Part shown: positions 1-11,092 of the stretch, piece by piece
How positions within the stretch are numbered: position 1 is the stretch's first letter
How the letters are laid out: the number at the start of each line of letters is the position of its first letter
NCBI GenBank assembly: GCA_018389105.1
Contig: JACATO010001704.1
Span: forward strand, 1-64,000
DNA from: Nautilus pompilius
Taxonomy: Eukaryota; Mollusca; Cephalopoda; Nautilida; Nautilidae
DNA length: 64,000 nucleotides
Direction: 5' to 3'
Notes under the pieces: generated by a model
The model's input: the letters and a program-made list of their open reading frames with translations, nothing else
Told to the model about the DNA's origin: nothing
The model's database searches: none
Made by a program: the position numbers and the translations under genes

Positions 1-1402
1 AAGGAGAAATACGGCCAATCTTTCGCTTTGTAAAATTCCAAAGATTCTTGGCGGCATTCGTGTTGTGTCGGAAATTTTGTACACGAGATGGCTGGTGGTG
101 GCGCTGTAGTCGGCATGACTACAAGCGATAGACGTGATAGCGAGAATTCTGTTGCATTCTTCTTGACCTTTAGTATTTCCCGAAGTGAAACAAATAAAGG
201 GCATTAGTGGAACAAGACGATTACTACTGTAAGACCAGCCAGCTAAACTTTATCTTGAATGACTGAAGTAAACAAACAACCTTCGTGAGGTACTCTATTC
301 ACATAATGCCGTACAACAGGCAGATGCAGATATATAGTATTTTGGTGGCGTTGAGATTTGTTGCCTCCCAGTGTAAAATCTGTAGCAGATGTTGATATGA
401 ATCTATATTTTAATTTAGAAATTTCCATCTTTCCTACTTTTGACCCTGATGAGTTTTCCTACAAACATCAATCATATTAGCACAACAACAGCCACGCTTG
501 GAAGAAGCTCTTGTTTATTCCTTTCGCGGAAATCTTGCTTAAGTTTCGTCGAACAGAAGAGTTTAGAAAATAAATTCCCACCGATTATTTAGTCTAAGAT
601 GCTGAGGCGAGGGTCTGCCTCCAGTGAAAGCTGCTTAAATCAGCCATGAAGCAGTTTTTCTAAAGAATGGGTCGACACAAACAATGAAGGAATGGGGAAA
701 ATAAGGGGTTCGCGAGTAAGGGACTTGCTATCGCTACCACCAAGAAGGGAAGGCTGCGGAGAACTTGCAGATGAAATGGCGAGAAGAGCCCCTATAGGCG
801 TAGACGATGCAGATTCTTAGTGGAGGAGTAACAGTGAGGAAGCAACCATTGTTACGATGAGCAAAAACACAGAAAAAAGACATAGCTGTGTAAAACCTGA
901 ATAATGGTCACGGTTGATGATGCTCTGCATTGGTAATTAGAATGCTCTGATGACACTGGCTGTTGTCAACCACGGTTATTATTAATAGAAGTGGCATTCA
1001 GTACTGGAAAAATTATATATGCGGTGGAAAGCAGGATATTCCAGGGCTGACATAAGGTTAAAATACTTATCCACCGAATCTCTAAACTCAGTAATTGTAG
1101 CAGACTGTATGGATATGCCAGGCAGACTGTTCGTGTTATTCACTGCTATACCATTGTAAAAATACTTACTCATCTATCCTCTACTCAATTAAATGTTTTT
1201 CAGTGAGATAGTGTGCTAAAACAAGAAAAAAATACTTATTTATCTTCTCTTTAGCATTTAGAAATTTAAGCAAAAAAAAGACAATAGTAAAACAGCAGTA
1301 AAAATGTATATAAATTAAAATTACATAATTCACAACAAACAAGCATCTACATTGGATAATGGATATACATACACAATTGGCAATGAACACTACATTTGTC
1401 AA
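1..1402. other. No gene recognised
   Basis: Short open frames only (up to 73 codons), none with a recognisable domain, and frequent stops on both strands. From about 1180 the sequence becomes strongly AT-rich and leads into the repeat that follows. I see no convincing splice-bounded coding segment here. Confidence 0.6.
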
Positions 1403-1703
1403 TAAAAATACACAATCAATAATAAGCAGTCACATACAATCAATATTAAAATCATCCACAATTGATAATATACAATCATTACTAAACAATCATATAAATC
1501 AATAATAAAAACATGCACAGTCGATAATAAACAATAATATATAATCGATAGTTAACAATCATATAAATCAATAATAAACAATAATACAAAATCGATGATA
1601 GAAAAGCATATACAATCGAGAATAAACAACGCCGGTGATAAACAATTATATAAAATCAATAATAAACAACCGTACACACTCGATAATAAACATAGGATCA
1701 CAA
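1403..1703. repeat. Degenerate AT-rich minisatellite
   Basis: About 300 bp made of diverged copies of a motif close to CAATCGATAATAAACAAT, often followed by CATATA. The spacing is irregular at roughly 25-45 bp. Copies differ by several bases, so the array looks old. The 107-codon frame starting at 1635 arises inside it and is not credible as a gene. Confidence 0.6.
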
Positions 1704-2686
1704 GTAACAATAAGCACATATGCACAAATGGTAATAAATGGTCGTGCCCTGAAGAATAAACTCACAGACAGAATGTTACTGAAATATATACAAAACCAAA
1801 AGATACATAAGAAAACAAAGACAAATGTCCGCTCTCAAAGGCACACAGGCAATGGCAGCATACACGGGCAAACACCGACTCAGAAACAAACTCAAACTCA
1901 TAGAAACATTCAGAACCATAAGCTTTATTTATTACTGCTGAGAAAGGACAATCTATAAGGTGGCCAACATGCAAAAGCTAATTAGGTCATCTTAATTGAT
2001 ACCAAGATATGAATGGGAACAGCTAATAGTTTTTTTTTTTCTCTATTTCCCGACTAATAAATTCTACTCTGCCGTTGTAATCACACTTCGAAAACACAGG
2101 GCCACTCGTTTATTATTAATACAGCAGCGAGTTGGGGACGCAAGAGGGAGAAGTCGGACGTATGTACGCTAAATTATCGGCCGTGTAATAAGTCTCCGCC
2201 GGAGGGACCCGTGAGAAATTACTAGGTGCCCGTTCGTTGATGGAGTCGTCGCGATACAGTCATTTCTTTGCGTGGGGTCGACACCGACGGATGCTTGTGC
2301 CGTGCGTTGGTAAAAAAAATTTTTTTCTACCAGAACAATTAACCACCCACGGAATGGTTTATTGCCCCTCGTCTAACTTATTAAAGAAAGGACTGACAAC
2401 TGGAAGGTCTGTGAATTCAATAGCAAATAATTACAAATATCCGGATAATTAAAAAAGAAATTCCCCCCCTTTTTTTGGGTGCGAGCTGAGGTGTGGGGGG
2501 TCTGGGAAAAACCTTAATAGGAAGTAGAGAAGAAGTAGTTTGTTTTCTGAAACAATGCACTTGATTAATAAATTGTTGCAGAGGCCAATATGGTTATTTA
2601 GCCAGCAGCTGATGGGAGAATAATGAGTTGTTTTGATTATTTTTCTTGGGCTTTATAAAAAGATGCACGCGAGATAACTTCGAGTA
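1704..2686. other. No gene recognised
   Basis: Unique sequence with short homopolymers, for example a T run near 2031 and C and T runs near 2463. Open frames are short and resemble nothing I know. Confidence 0.5.
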
Positions 2687-3563
2687 ACTGTTGTACTGAC
2701 GTCATTCCTTTTCTCTGTTGTACTGACGTCATTCCTTTTCTCTGTTGTACTGACGTCATTCCTTTTCTCTGTTGTACTGACGTCATTCCTTTTCTCTGTT
2801 GTACTGACGTCATTCCTTTTCTCTGTTGTACTGACGTCATTCCTTTTCTCTGTTTGTACTGACGTCATTCCTTTTCTCTGTTGTACTGACGTCATTCCTT
2901 TTCTCTGTTGTACTGACGTCATTCCTTTTCTCTGTTGTACTGACGTCATTCCTTTTCTCTGTTGTACTGACGTCATTCCTTTTCTCTGTTTGTACTGACG
3001 TCATTCCTTTTCTCTGTTTGTACTGACGTCATTCCTTTCCTCTGTTGTACTGACGTCATTCCTTTCTCTGTTGTACTGACGTCATTCCTTTTCTCTGTTG
3101 TATTGACGTCATTTTCTTTTCTCTGTTGTACTGACGTCATTCCTTTCCTCTGTTGTACTGACGTCATTCCTTTTCTCTGTTGTAGTCTGACGTCATTCCT
3201 TTCTCTGTTTGTACTGACGTCATTCCTTCCTCTGTTGTACTGACGTCATTCCTTTTCTCTGTTGTACTGACGTCATACCTTTTCTCTCTGTTGTATTGAC
3301 GTCATTCCTTTTCTCTGTTGTACTGACGTCATTCCTTTCCTCTGTTGTATTGACGTCATTCCTTTTCTCTGTTTGTACTGACGTCATTCCTTTTCTCTGT
3401 TGTACTGACGTCATTCCTTTTCTCTGTTGTACTGACGTCATTCCTTTTCTCTGTTTGTACTGACGTCATTCCTTTTCTCTGTTGTACTGACGTCATTCCT
3501 TTCCTCTGTTGTGCTGACGTCATTCCTTTTCTCTGTTGTACTGACGTCATTCCTGTTGTCTGT
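2687..3563. repeat. 27-bp minisatellite carrying TGACGTCA (array A)
   Basis: A tandem array with 32 exact copies of the palindrome TGACGTCA. The unit is 27 bp: TACTGACGTCATTCC followed by TTTTCTCTGTTG. Some units have one-base changes in the pyrimidine spacer (TTTTCTC, TTTCCTC, TTTCTC) or in the TGTTG/TGTTTG junction. The palindrome is unchanged in essentially every unit, and most variation lies in the spacer. The 27-bp period is divisible by three, so open frames translating as repeats of MTSVQQRKG appear on the minus strand. They switch frame wherever a unit gains or loses a base, and they have no non-repetitive protein attached, so I do not call a gene. TGACGTCA is the canonical CRE/ATF-CREB site; whether it is bound here is unknown. 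Confidence 0.95.
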
Positions 3564-4559
3564 TGTTTTTTTACGTTATAAAAAATAATTTGAATGACTT
3601 TTGCGTTCTTAGAAATAAAAAAAAATAGTGTTCTCTGAGGTACGCAATGTTAATACTTTGGACACAAGCACCAATCTGCTCATGTTGGAGAGTTGCCAGA
3701 TGTACGGAGAGACCTATTTAAAATAGCTAACCATAGTGATTATATTGTTATAGGAATATTCTGCAGGTGTGCGCAGCAGACATGTTCAGTTAATGGTGCA
3801 TCCTTTTTAACGAAAAAAGCAGAAATTAAAACTATATTTCAAGCGCATTTTTTTCTTTTCCTTTTCTCCTTGCACATGAGCAACCATTTATAACCGTGTA
3901 AAGAGCAGAAGATGCAGAAAACCATTTCGGCGCTCAGGCCAAATACCACCGAGTGGAGATTTTTCTACGACTCTTCTGCTTAGGAGGAAAAAAACCAAAG
4001 TAAAGCTGTGGAGAATGGGGTAATAAAGAAAGATGAGAGAAATCCAAGACGCTTCCTGGACTCAATTGGAATCGCGCGCGCGCACGCGCACACGCACACA
4101 CGCACACACAAGCACACAGTCGTACGCTAATTCGTTACCCCTTTATTCTAGCAGCAGGTGCTTTCATCATTAGTATTGACAATGCTTGCGTATATTTACT
4201 TTCAATTTGGACCCAAACAATCCGTGATCCAAAAGCCATTTCCTTCTGCAAACAAACGGCGAACACAATGATTTATTAAAGATTATTGAATATAAAACAA
4301 CTATAATGTAATTTAGAAGTAGCGTTAGTGAGTTCTAGAACATGTGATGCTCATTAGTCCATTGATTATTTAGATGAGTGAGGAAACATGCTGATGTTTG
4401 CTATGTCGGTGGGAAATTACTGTTGTACACAATAGCAAACAAGCTACCCGAACCAGTATAAAATTACGTAACGTGAATTATAAATGAAAGATTAATTTCC
4501 ATGACAATCGGAATAATCGTGAACTTTGCAAGGCATAGATGACGTGCAGCGTGTTATAG
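3564..4559. other. No gene; short CG/CA tract
   Basis: Unique AT-rich sequence. At about 4073-4118 there is an alternating purine-pyrimidine stretch (CG repeats passing into CA repeats) of the kind that can form Z-DNA. No coding segment is recognised. Confidence 0.5.
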
Positions 4560-5310
4560 ATGAAGTTACAACGAGCAAGAGAAACTGGCGATTGGAAACC
4601 TCTGTCGACCCGAGCAGTGTTTTGTAAAGAAGAACATGGAGCACAATTTCATCAGGATTCTAGCGAAGCTAAGCTTTCGATACATTTCGCACTTAATTTG
4701 AAGATGCCAAAGCTCTTCCGTAAAGAAACGCACACAAGCTCCGCGAGAGACCGTTCTGCATAGCGATGCCAGGCATTCCCTCGTACTTCATAATTGTGCG
4801 AGACGGTGTTCTGTGAAGCGAAACTTTCCCATGTCTAAGGTCTTCACTTGCGTTTCGAGATGAAGTTTATTTCATTTACCTGGATCGTTGGGCGAAGAAG
4901 ATGCCAAATAACTGAGGCGTTTTCTCGGAATAAAAATAAAAAGCTCGGAAGCGTCTGATCCATAGGACATGTCTGCGAAGACCTTCGAGCATTGGCGGCG
5001 TATAGGCTACAGTCCTGCATCATGGTGGCAAAACGGAACTGATGTTTGTCGAAGGGCGTCTCAACCGCGTCCGTCGGATACACTGAGATAATGATGGAAG
5101 ATCTCTACCGGCACGTGCGAACATTCGACGTTCATATTCTCCGGTAGAATGGCGCTACAAGGCACAGGTATGGTGGAACCATAGTCTGAAAGGAGAATCA
5201 CGACGTTCGCCGCGCCCCCTCCCTGAATCCGAGATCGAACGTCTTTGGGAGCATCTGGACATCAGCCAAGGTCACAGCCAGTTATGCCAATCGGAGAGAG
5301 TTAATAGAAG
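4560..5310 (+). pseudogene. Decayed Tc1/mariner-like transposase remnant (tentative)
   Basis: Two short stretches resemble Tc1-type DDE transposases. Near 4560 the translation begins MKLQRARETGDWKP, which fits the segment just before the second catalytic acidic residue. Near 5217-5310 the translation SLNPRSNVFGSIWT fits the DLNPIEN(V/L)W block next to the third catalytic residue. Stops and frame changes lie between them and no terminal inverted repeats were found. It is non-functional if correctly identified. The two blocks could belong to different insertions. Confidence 0.4.
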
Positions 5311-6370
5311 CTCCTGCTACGCACCAGGCCGTACTATAAAACCACGTCGACTCGACGCCAAGCAGGGTAGAGACACCATACTGTGAAAGGTTGTCTGGCC
5401 AGATACCGACGCTAAGCATTTCGCTTCCTTGTTTGTCTTTATTTTCTGTTTCTTGTATTTTTTTGTAAAATAATCTAACACATTGTTACAACAACAGGTG
5501 GTTGGTGTACAGAATGTTATTACAGGCACTGTATATCTCTGTCAAGGACCTGTTCTTAACATTGCCATTTCTAAAGCGTAAAAGGGTTTATATCCTTCTA
5601 GTAATAATCGTGACTTAAAGGAAATAAAGTAAACATTTTGATAATTTCGGTGAATTAACATTGAAAACAAGCAAAAGGCAACGACGACGAAATAATAGCC
5701 AATTGTCACCACCGGCTGCACCGAGAAGCATCTGGAAGGCCGGATGTGACCCTTTGACAAAAGAAAGAAACTGTTTTTAAAACGTAAACACTTTCACGTT
5801 TGTGACATCTTTTAATAAGACGAACTCTGCATTATCTCAATCATCCGTTCTTTGCCAAGCCATTTCTTCGGGCAGTATCAGGTTTCGCCTCTATACAACT
5901 TCAAAAAAAATTTCCTAAATGAGTCTCTTATTGTAGAGATTTGGCATCAATAAACAGAGAATCTGGACGATGCACAAACGAAATATCCATGATCTAAACA
6001 AATTTCATTTCTGCCCCTCCCCCTTATCTCTTTTCGCAAACAATGATTCATCATTTCCGTATGATAAGCTTTGAGTTGAATAGCTAGTAAGCAGAGCATT
6101 CTGGAAAAAAATCGAAGGAAATCTCTGCAATTGACCTTTCTAAGAATCCTGTCTGCTGCAAAAACTTACGTCAGAATTCCCCGAGATTAAGATGCAAAGA
6201 TAAGAAAGCAGTTCGCTGTAAAAAAAAAGACTAGAGACTTTTTGATTTCTCTTAGTTCGGTGATACATCCCCAAAAAAAGAAATATAAGAATTTACAATA
6301 GTACTGAGGCTTCAGACGTAGTTAGTATTTTGATAGTACGTATTTTGGATTTATCTGCATGCATTTTTAA
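5311..6370. other. No gene recognised
   Basis: Unique AT-rich sequence with short frames only. Nothing in it resembles a known protein, RNA gene or transposon end. Confidence 0.5.
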
Positions 6371-6403
6371 CGCGCGCGCGCGCGCACACACACACACACA
6401 CAC
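6371..6403. repeat. (CG)n(CA)n dinucleotide tract
   Basis: A CG dinucleotide run passes directly into a CA run, all alternating purine and pyrimidine. It lies immediately before the TC-rich array that follows and is a candidate Z-DNA-forming site. Confidence 0.85.
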
Positions 6404-6409
6404 TTCCTT

Positions 6410-6863
6410 TCAATCTCTCTCTCCGTGTACTGATGTCATCTCTCTCTCTCTCTCAAACTCTCTCAATCTCTCTTTGTGTGTACTGACGTCATCTCTCTCT
6501 CTCTCTCAACTCTCTCAATCTCTCTTTGTGTGTACTAATGTCATCTCTCTCTCTCTCAAACTCTCGCAATCTCTCTTTGTGTGTACTGATGTCATCTCTC
6601 TCTCTCAAACTCTCAATCTCTCTCTCTCAATCTGTCTCTCTCTGTGTACTGACGTCATCTCTCTCTCTCTCAAACTCTCTCAATCTCTCTTTGTGTACTG
6701 ATGTCATCTCTCTCTCTCTCTCAACTCTCAATCTCTCTCTCTCAATCTGTCTCTCTCTGTGTACTGACGTCATCTCTCTCTCAAACTCTCTCAATCTCTC
6801 TCTCTCTCAAACTCTCTCAATCTCTCTTTGTGTGTACTGATGTCATCTCTCTCTCTCAAACTC

Positions 6864-6938
<75 letters not shown>

Positions 6939-6942
6939 CTCA
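6410..6942. repeat. TC-rich array with TACTGA(C/T)GTCATC cores (array B)
   Basis: Eight cores of the form TACTGACGTCATC, TACTGATGTCATC or TACTAATGTCATC are spaced 49-74 bp apart (near 6428, 6481, 6533, 6584, 6647, 6696, 6762 and 6836). Between cores are TC dinucleotide runs broken by CAAACTCTCTCAAT blocks. After 6850 the array becomes nearly pure (TC)n. The core is the same as in array A but the spacers and period differ. Serine/leucine-rich frames across this region are artefacts of the repeat. Confidence 0.9.
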
Positions 6943-7814
6943 TACAAAAGTACCGCCATTAACTGCATTTCAGCAATTTACTGTTAATGAAAATTCAAAA
7001 TTACCTCAGCAAAACAAAAAAAAATTTTAATCTCATAATCCACGTATCAGAACATGTAAACATTTAATTACGACATTTTTATAACTTCAAGCTTATTACA
7101 TAACTGTAAACCAAGCACAGTGTCTGTGAATGTTAAATTAGTTAACGCCAAGAGCTCCGTGTTATTAGCGAGCATCCGATATCGTATCTGGTTGCTAATT
7201 TAAATAACCGTTCGCTGATTGATTCTCTGCGTTTGCATAAATGTTATTGAGCCTCATTATTGATGACTGCTGTTGATTGGATTGGGGAAAGAAAGACACC
7301 TGAAACCGAAAATTCCATATCAGACAAGGTCAATCACTGTTTCCGCTCACAAAGCACGAATACCAAAATTGTCGGAGAAGCCGGAGTAACATTCACAGAG
7401 TGGTATGCACGCAGACATTTACGGAATGAAGTCAACCACCTCGGCCGTGAACCCAAAGACCGAAAAAGAAAGAGAACACTTGCCGAACGGAAAGGTTGCA
7501 TTGATCGGCCCGAATACCAGTTAAACTGGCAACAGAGGTAAAGAAAGTCAACTGGAATAAACCATATCAGAATCACATCCGAGAGCAGTTGTAAGCTGTA
7601 TCGTGGTTGGCTGAGAGCAGGTTTGGTGTTGTATATTTAGCTCAAAACGACCAATAGAAGAAACGCAAGAGTGGAACACGAGAGCCGTGTTTCCCTACGC
7701 TTAATTGACCACGGTGGTGGAAATGTAAAAGTGAATTTATTTGCTGGTAACTTGATAAAAAGATATTATACCCTCATAAAAGAAATGTAAATATTTAGCA
7801 GTGCCGTGCAATTC
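6943..7814. other. No gene recognised
   Basis: Contains a 93-codon frame (7260-7541, plus strand) rich in charged residues. I cannot match it to a family and it has no flanking splice structure that I can support. Confidence 0.4.
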
Positions 7815-8045
7815 GATCGGGGGATTGTTTAATAGGCGATGGGTTTAAACTGCGACAGTATAACGATCGATCCCGAAGAGCGATTCGCAAGATTCTGTTT
7901 GAGAAGAATCGAAATCACCGTGGATTGGCCCGTCAACACCCAATCTGAACCCCACTGAAAATCTATTGAATCCATTAAAAGGCAGTAAACCCAAGGGGAA
8001 ACGTCTAACTAATGTCAGTAACCCGTGCCACTGATTCCCTCGCCC
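7815..8045 (+). pseudogene. Tc1-like transposase C-terminal fragment
   Basis: Translation near 7930-7985 reads WPVNTPNLNPTENLLNPLKG. This closely follows the Tc1 family block W P x x S P D L N P I E N L W x x L K, which surrounds the third catalytic acidic residue. Here the aspartate before LNP is replaced by asparagine and the tryptophan after ENL by leucine, so the catalytic site is degraded. No terminal inverted repeat is seen and the N-terminal part is absent or unrecognisable. Confidence 0.6.
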
Positions 8046-9138
8046 TTCTTACTATGAGGTATATGAGTTAGACGAGAGCTAGGAGATGATAAATTGATTA
8101 AGAAATTGCTCTTCTGGTTTGCATCGTTTTCTTTCCTCCATATATGGGATACCATAAATGCGCCTTTCACATTTTATGAGTCAGCGTGAGGTGGGAACAA
8201 ATCACCGGTACGAAGAGAAGTTACCGCGATATTAACATTGACCATTACAATCGACCTTCGAGGACATTAGCATTTTCGATGAAAATTACCCATCATGCAT
8301 CTAACACTAAGCTTTTTAAAACGACACCGAACAGATCCCGCTGTCTACTTCCCCACGATATTTCACAAAATGCTGAATAATACCTGAAAATGAAATCTTA
8401 CCATTTGAGGAATCTTGACGCAGCAGGTAACTTTTCATCCATAAATTCATTTTAGGCTATACAGTTGCTTGGTAGGAGATTTGTTTACGGAAGATCCGGT
8501 AGTGCTTACGTCATGTCCGGTTGTATTTATTGAATTGCTGTAGAAAAGTCTCCATTTAGTAGTGAAATTAATGTGTAGAAAATATACAAACCCAAACTTC
8601 ACGACCTAAGATCCGCCTAGTAGACCAAATCAGTTCTGGTCTATTACGGTCAACTCATCTTGCAATGATACACCATTGACTCCCTCGGAAAGCCGCCCGC
8701 AACACGGATCATTTGATCCCAACTGGAGTCCGTCTAGTTGAATTTAATACTTGCAGAGCTAGTAGAAGGGCAGTCGGGATAACTAAGGGCAATAGTTACC
8801 TGCCATTTAATGTTGGGGGAGGCGAAGGTAAAGAAGCTTGGCCAGCGCTAAGTTGTGAAGTGGTGACAAGACAAGCCAATAGGGCTCTAAGATCTGCTTG
8901 GTAAATCGGCGTGGAGCAGCATTCCGCCTGACCACGTTCCAAGAAACGACACGTTGTAAGTAGCGCTTACCAGACAAACATACCAATAACTATAATTGAT
9001 AAAAATGTCAATTTATAATTTATTGATTAAAAACTCTGTTCCTATCAACGCTCTGTCATCATTTATGTTAAAGAATACTGTTATTATTACTGGTTCTTCA
9101 ATATACTGAAAAGGTTTGTTTCTTCATTTTTTTACTAA
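8046..9138. other. No gene recognised
   Basis: Unique sequence with short frames. Nothing resembling a coding exon, RNA gene or mobile-element end was seen. Confidence 0.5.
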
Positions 9139-9570
9139 TTTCTCTCTCTCTGTACTGAGGCCATCTCTCTCTCTGTAATGACGTCATCTCTTTCTCTGTA
9201 CTGAGGTCATCTCTCTCTCTGTAATGACGTCATCTCTTTCTCTGTACTGACGTCATCTCTCTTTCTGTACTGACGTCATCTCTGTCTGTACTGACATCAT
9301 CTCTCTCTGTCTGTACTGACGTCATCTCTCTCTGTAGGTACGGATCATCTCTATGTACTGACGTCATCTCCTTTCTGTACTGACGTCATCTCTCTCTGTA
9401 TGTACTGACGTCATCTCTTTCTGTACTGACGTCATCTCTACTGTAAGTACTGACGTCTCTCTCTCTCTCTCTCTCCTCTCTCATCTCTCTCTCTCTCTCC
9501 TCTCTCTCTCCTCCTCTCTCTCTCTCTCTCATCCTCTCTCTCCTCGCTATCTCTCTCATCTCTCATATGA
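9139..9570. repeat. 23-bp TC-rich array with alternating TGAGGTCA/TGACGTCA cores (array C)
   Basis: About 14 cores spaced mostly 20-25 bp apart from 9153 to 9448. The first four alternate TACTGAGG(C/T)CATC with TAATGACGTCATC; later units are mostly TACTGACGTCATC. Nine contain exact TGACGTCA. Spacers are TCTCTCTCTG or TCTTTCTCTG. After 9460 the array degrades to imperfect (TC)n. The core matches arrays A, B, D and E. Confidence 0.9.
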
Positions 9571-9993
9571 TTTCAGAAAGATCTTAGTAGTTTGTAGGGC
9601 GGAACCAAATATGAACCAAATGTGGAGAAAGAAAACGATGCAAACCAGAAGAGCAATTTCTTAATCAATTTATCATGTCCTAGCTCCAGACTAACTCATC
9701 TTTTCTGAAAACTTAATTAGCGTCATCATCTTGCAGCAAGTGTAACATTACATTAACAAGAGGTAGACCTGACAAGTGAATGGTGTCTATTATATTACCA
9801 GTCAAATTTAATAAATATCCGAATTTATAAACCAGTAATATAAGAAATGAAAATATATTGCCATCGTTTTGGGGTATAATGATTTAAAAGCAAATTTAAA
9901 AAAAACTTTCTTTCTTCTTTTTATTGCATTACTTTGGGTTCAGCTTCACCTGCCTAAAAATATGCTTTCAGCCTGCTAAGTGTAAATACATGT

Positions 9994-10008
<15 letters not shown>

Positions 10009-10027
<19 letters not shown>

Positions 10028-10074
10028 CACACAACACACACACAACACACACACACACACACACACACACACAT
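10009..10074. repeat. (CA)n microsatellite
   Basis: CA dinucleotide tract of about 60 bp, interrupted by a few AACAC units. The flanking 9571-10558 sequence is AT-rich and unique, with no gene recognised. Confidence 0.95.
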
Positions 10075-10558
10075 TCACATACCCGCATACTGAAATTGTT
10101 TGACACCCAGGGACAAAACTACATTGGTGCTGTAAAGTCAATGATGTCAGTAGTCTAAAGGAGGGTATGGCTTGAATTGCTGTCAAAATTGAAATGGAAA
10201 TTAAATTAAAGCAGAATTAATTTTTTTTAATGGTAAAAAACGTGTAAATGTTTTCTCATATTTATTATTCTTTAAATTATTAATTTCACAAATTTAATAT
10301 GAACTGGTAGTTTTTGCGAATACATGTACAGTATTGGTAGAAGTTAAAGAAATACATCAGCAGGCCCACTAACAAAAGTCTGGGGATTTATCCCCTTGCT
10401 GCTACACAGCCAGAATAACGTGGTCGGAATCCATCGCCAGACTAACCGCCTTGACCTTGTAAAAATGGCGGCTAGTTGCAGAAATGCTCGCAAACTGATT
10501 TGCGCCGTATGCGCTGACAATAAAGCTGGGTGGATGATAATCTTACAATATCTTGAAG

Positions 10559-11084
10559 CAGTGATTCTCAATCAGGGGGAAATTTACCCCCTGAGGGTAA
10601 AAATTTACATGGCAGGGGGGTAAACATATCCATACCTGCAAACTAAGTATTAATTCTGTAATACACTATACGTGGTCAGCCTGTATTAGAGAAATTATGG
10701 CTGGCATGGGCGTAGATCCTTGGGGCACGCATTCCCCTTTGTTGTAGGATGTACTATCTACCATACCCCCTAAAATTCCTTTGTTTTTGATAATAAAATC
10801 ATATATATTCATTCAAAATGTATCCATCATTAAAGCAAAACTGTTCATATATTTTATCCCACAAAAATTTCTGAAAAAAATACTTTTATTGTTAAGATTT
10901 TATTTATTTTGATGTCTTTTGATTGTAATAGATTTCCTCTTCTTCTTACTTCTCAATGATAAAGTTGTTCCATCATCTTTTTTTCTGTGACTCTATGCCG
11001 GCTATATTGGAGTAAGAGGGTAAATGACGAAATACATCAAGCCAGGGGGGGGTTAAATGACAGAGCAAGGGTTGAGAATCACTG
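10559..11084. mobile_element. hAT-type MITE, 526 bp
   Basis: The left end reads CAGTGATTCTCAATC and the right end GTTGAGAATCACTG. These are terminal inverted repeats of the CAGTGnTTCTCAA(C/T)C type found in hAT elements. Inside each end is a G-rich block (AGGGGG on the left, CAGGGGGGGG on the right). The flanking 8-mers are TCTTGAAG and TCTTAAGG, which match at 6 of 8 positions and fit a decayed 8-bp target duplication as hAT elements make. The interior is AT-rich with no transposase frame, so it is non-autonomous and must have been moved in trans. Confidence 0.8.
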
Positions 11085-11092
11085 TCTTAAGG

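Noticed and set aside
2637-3550. Minus-strand frames translating as MTSVQQRKG repeats, as a possible repeat protein
   Set aside because: They follow only from the 27-bp period, change frame at each indel and have no unique protein sequence attached.
2687-3563. CRISPR-like array
   Set aside because: Units are contiguous copies with no unique spacers, and the DNA is from an animal.
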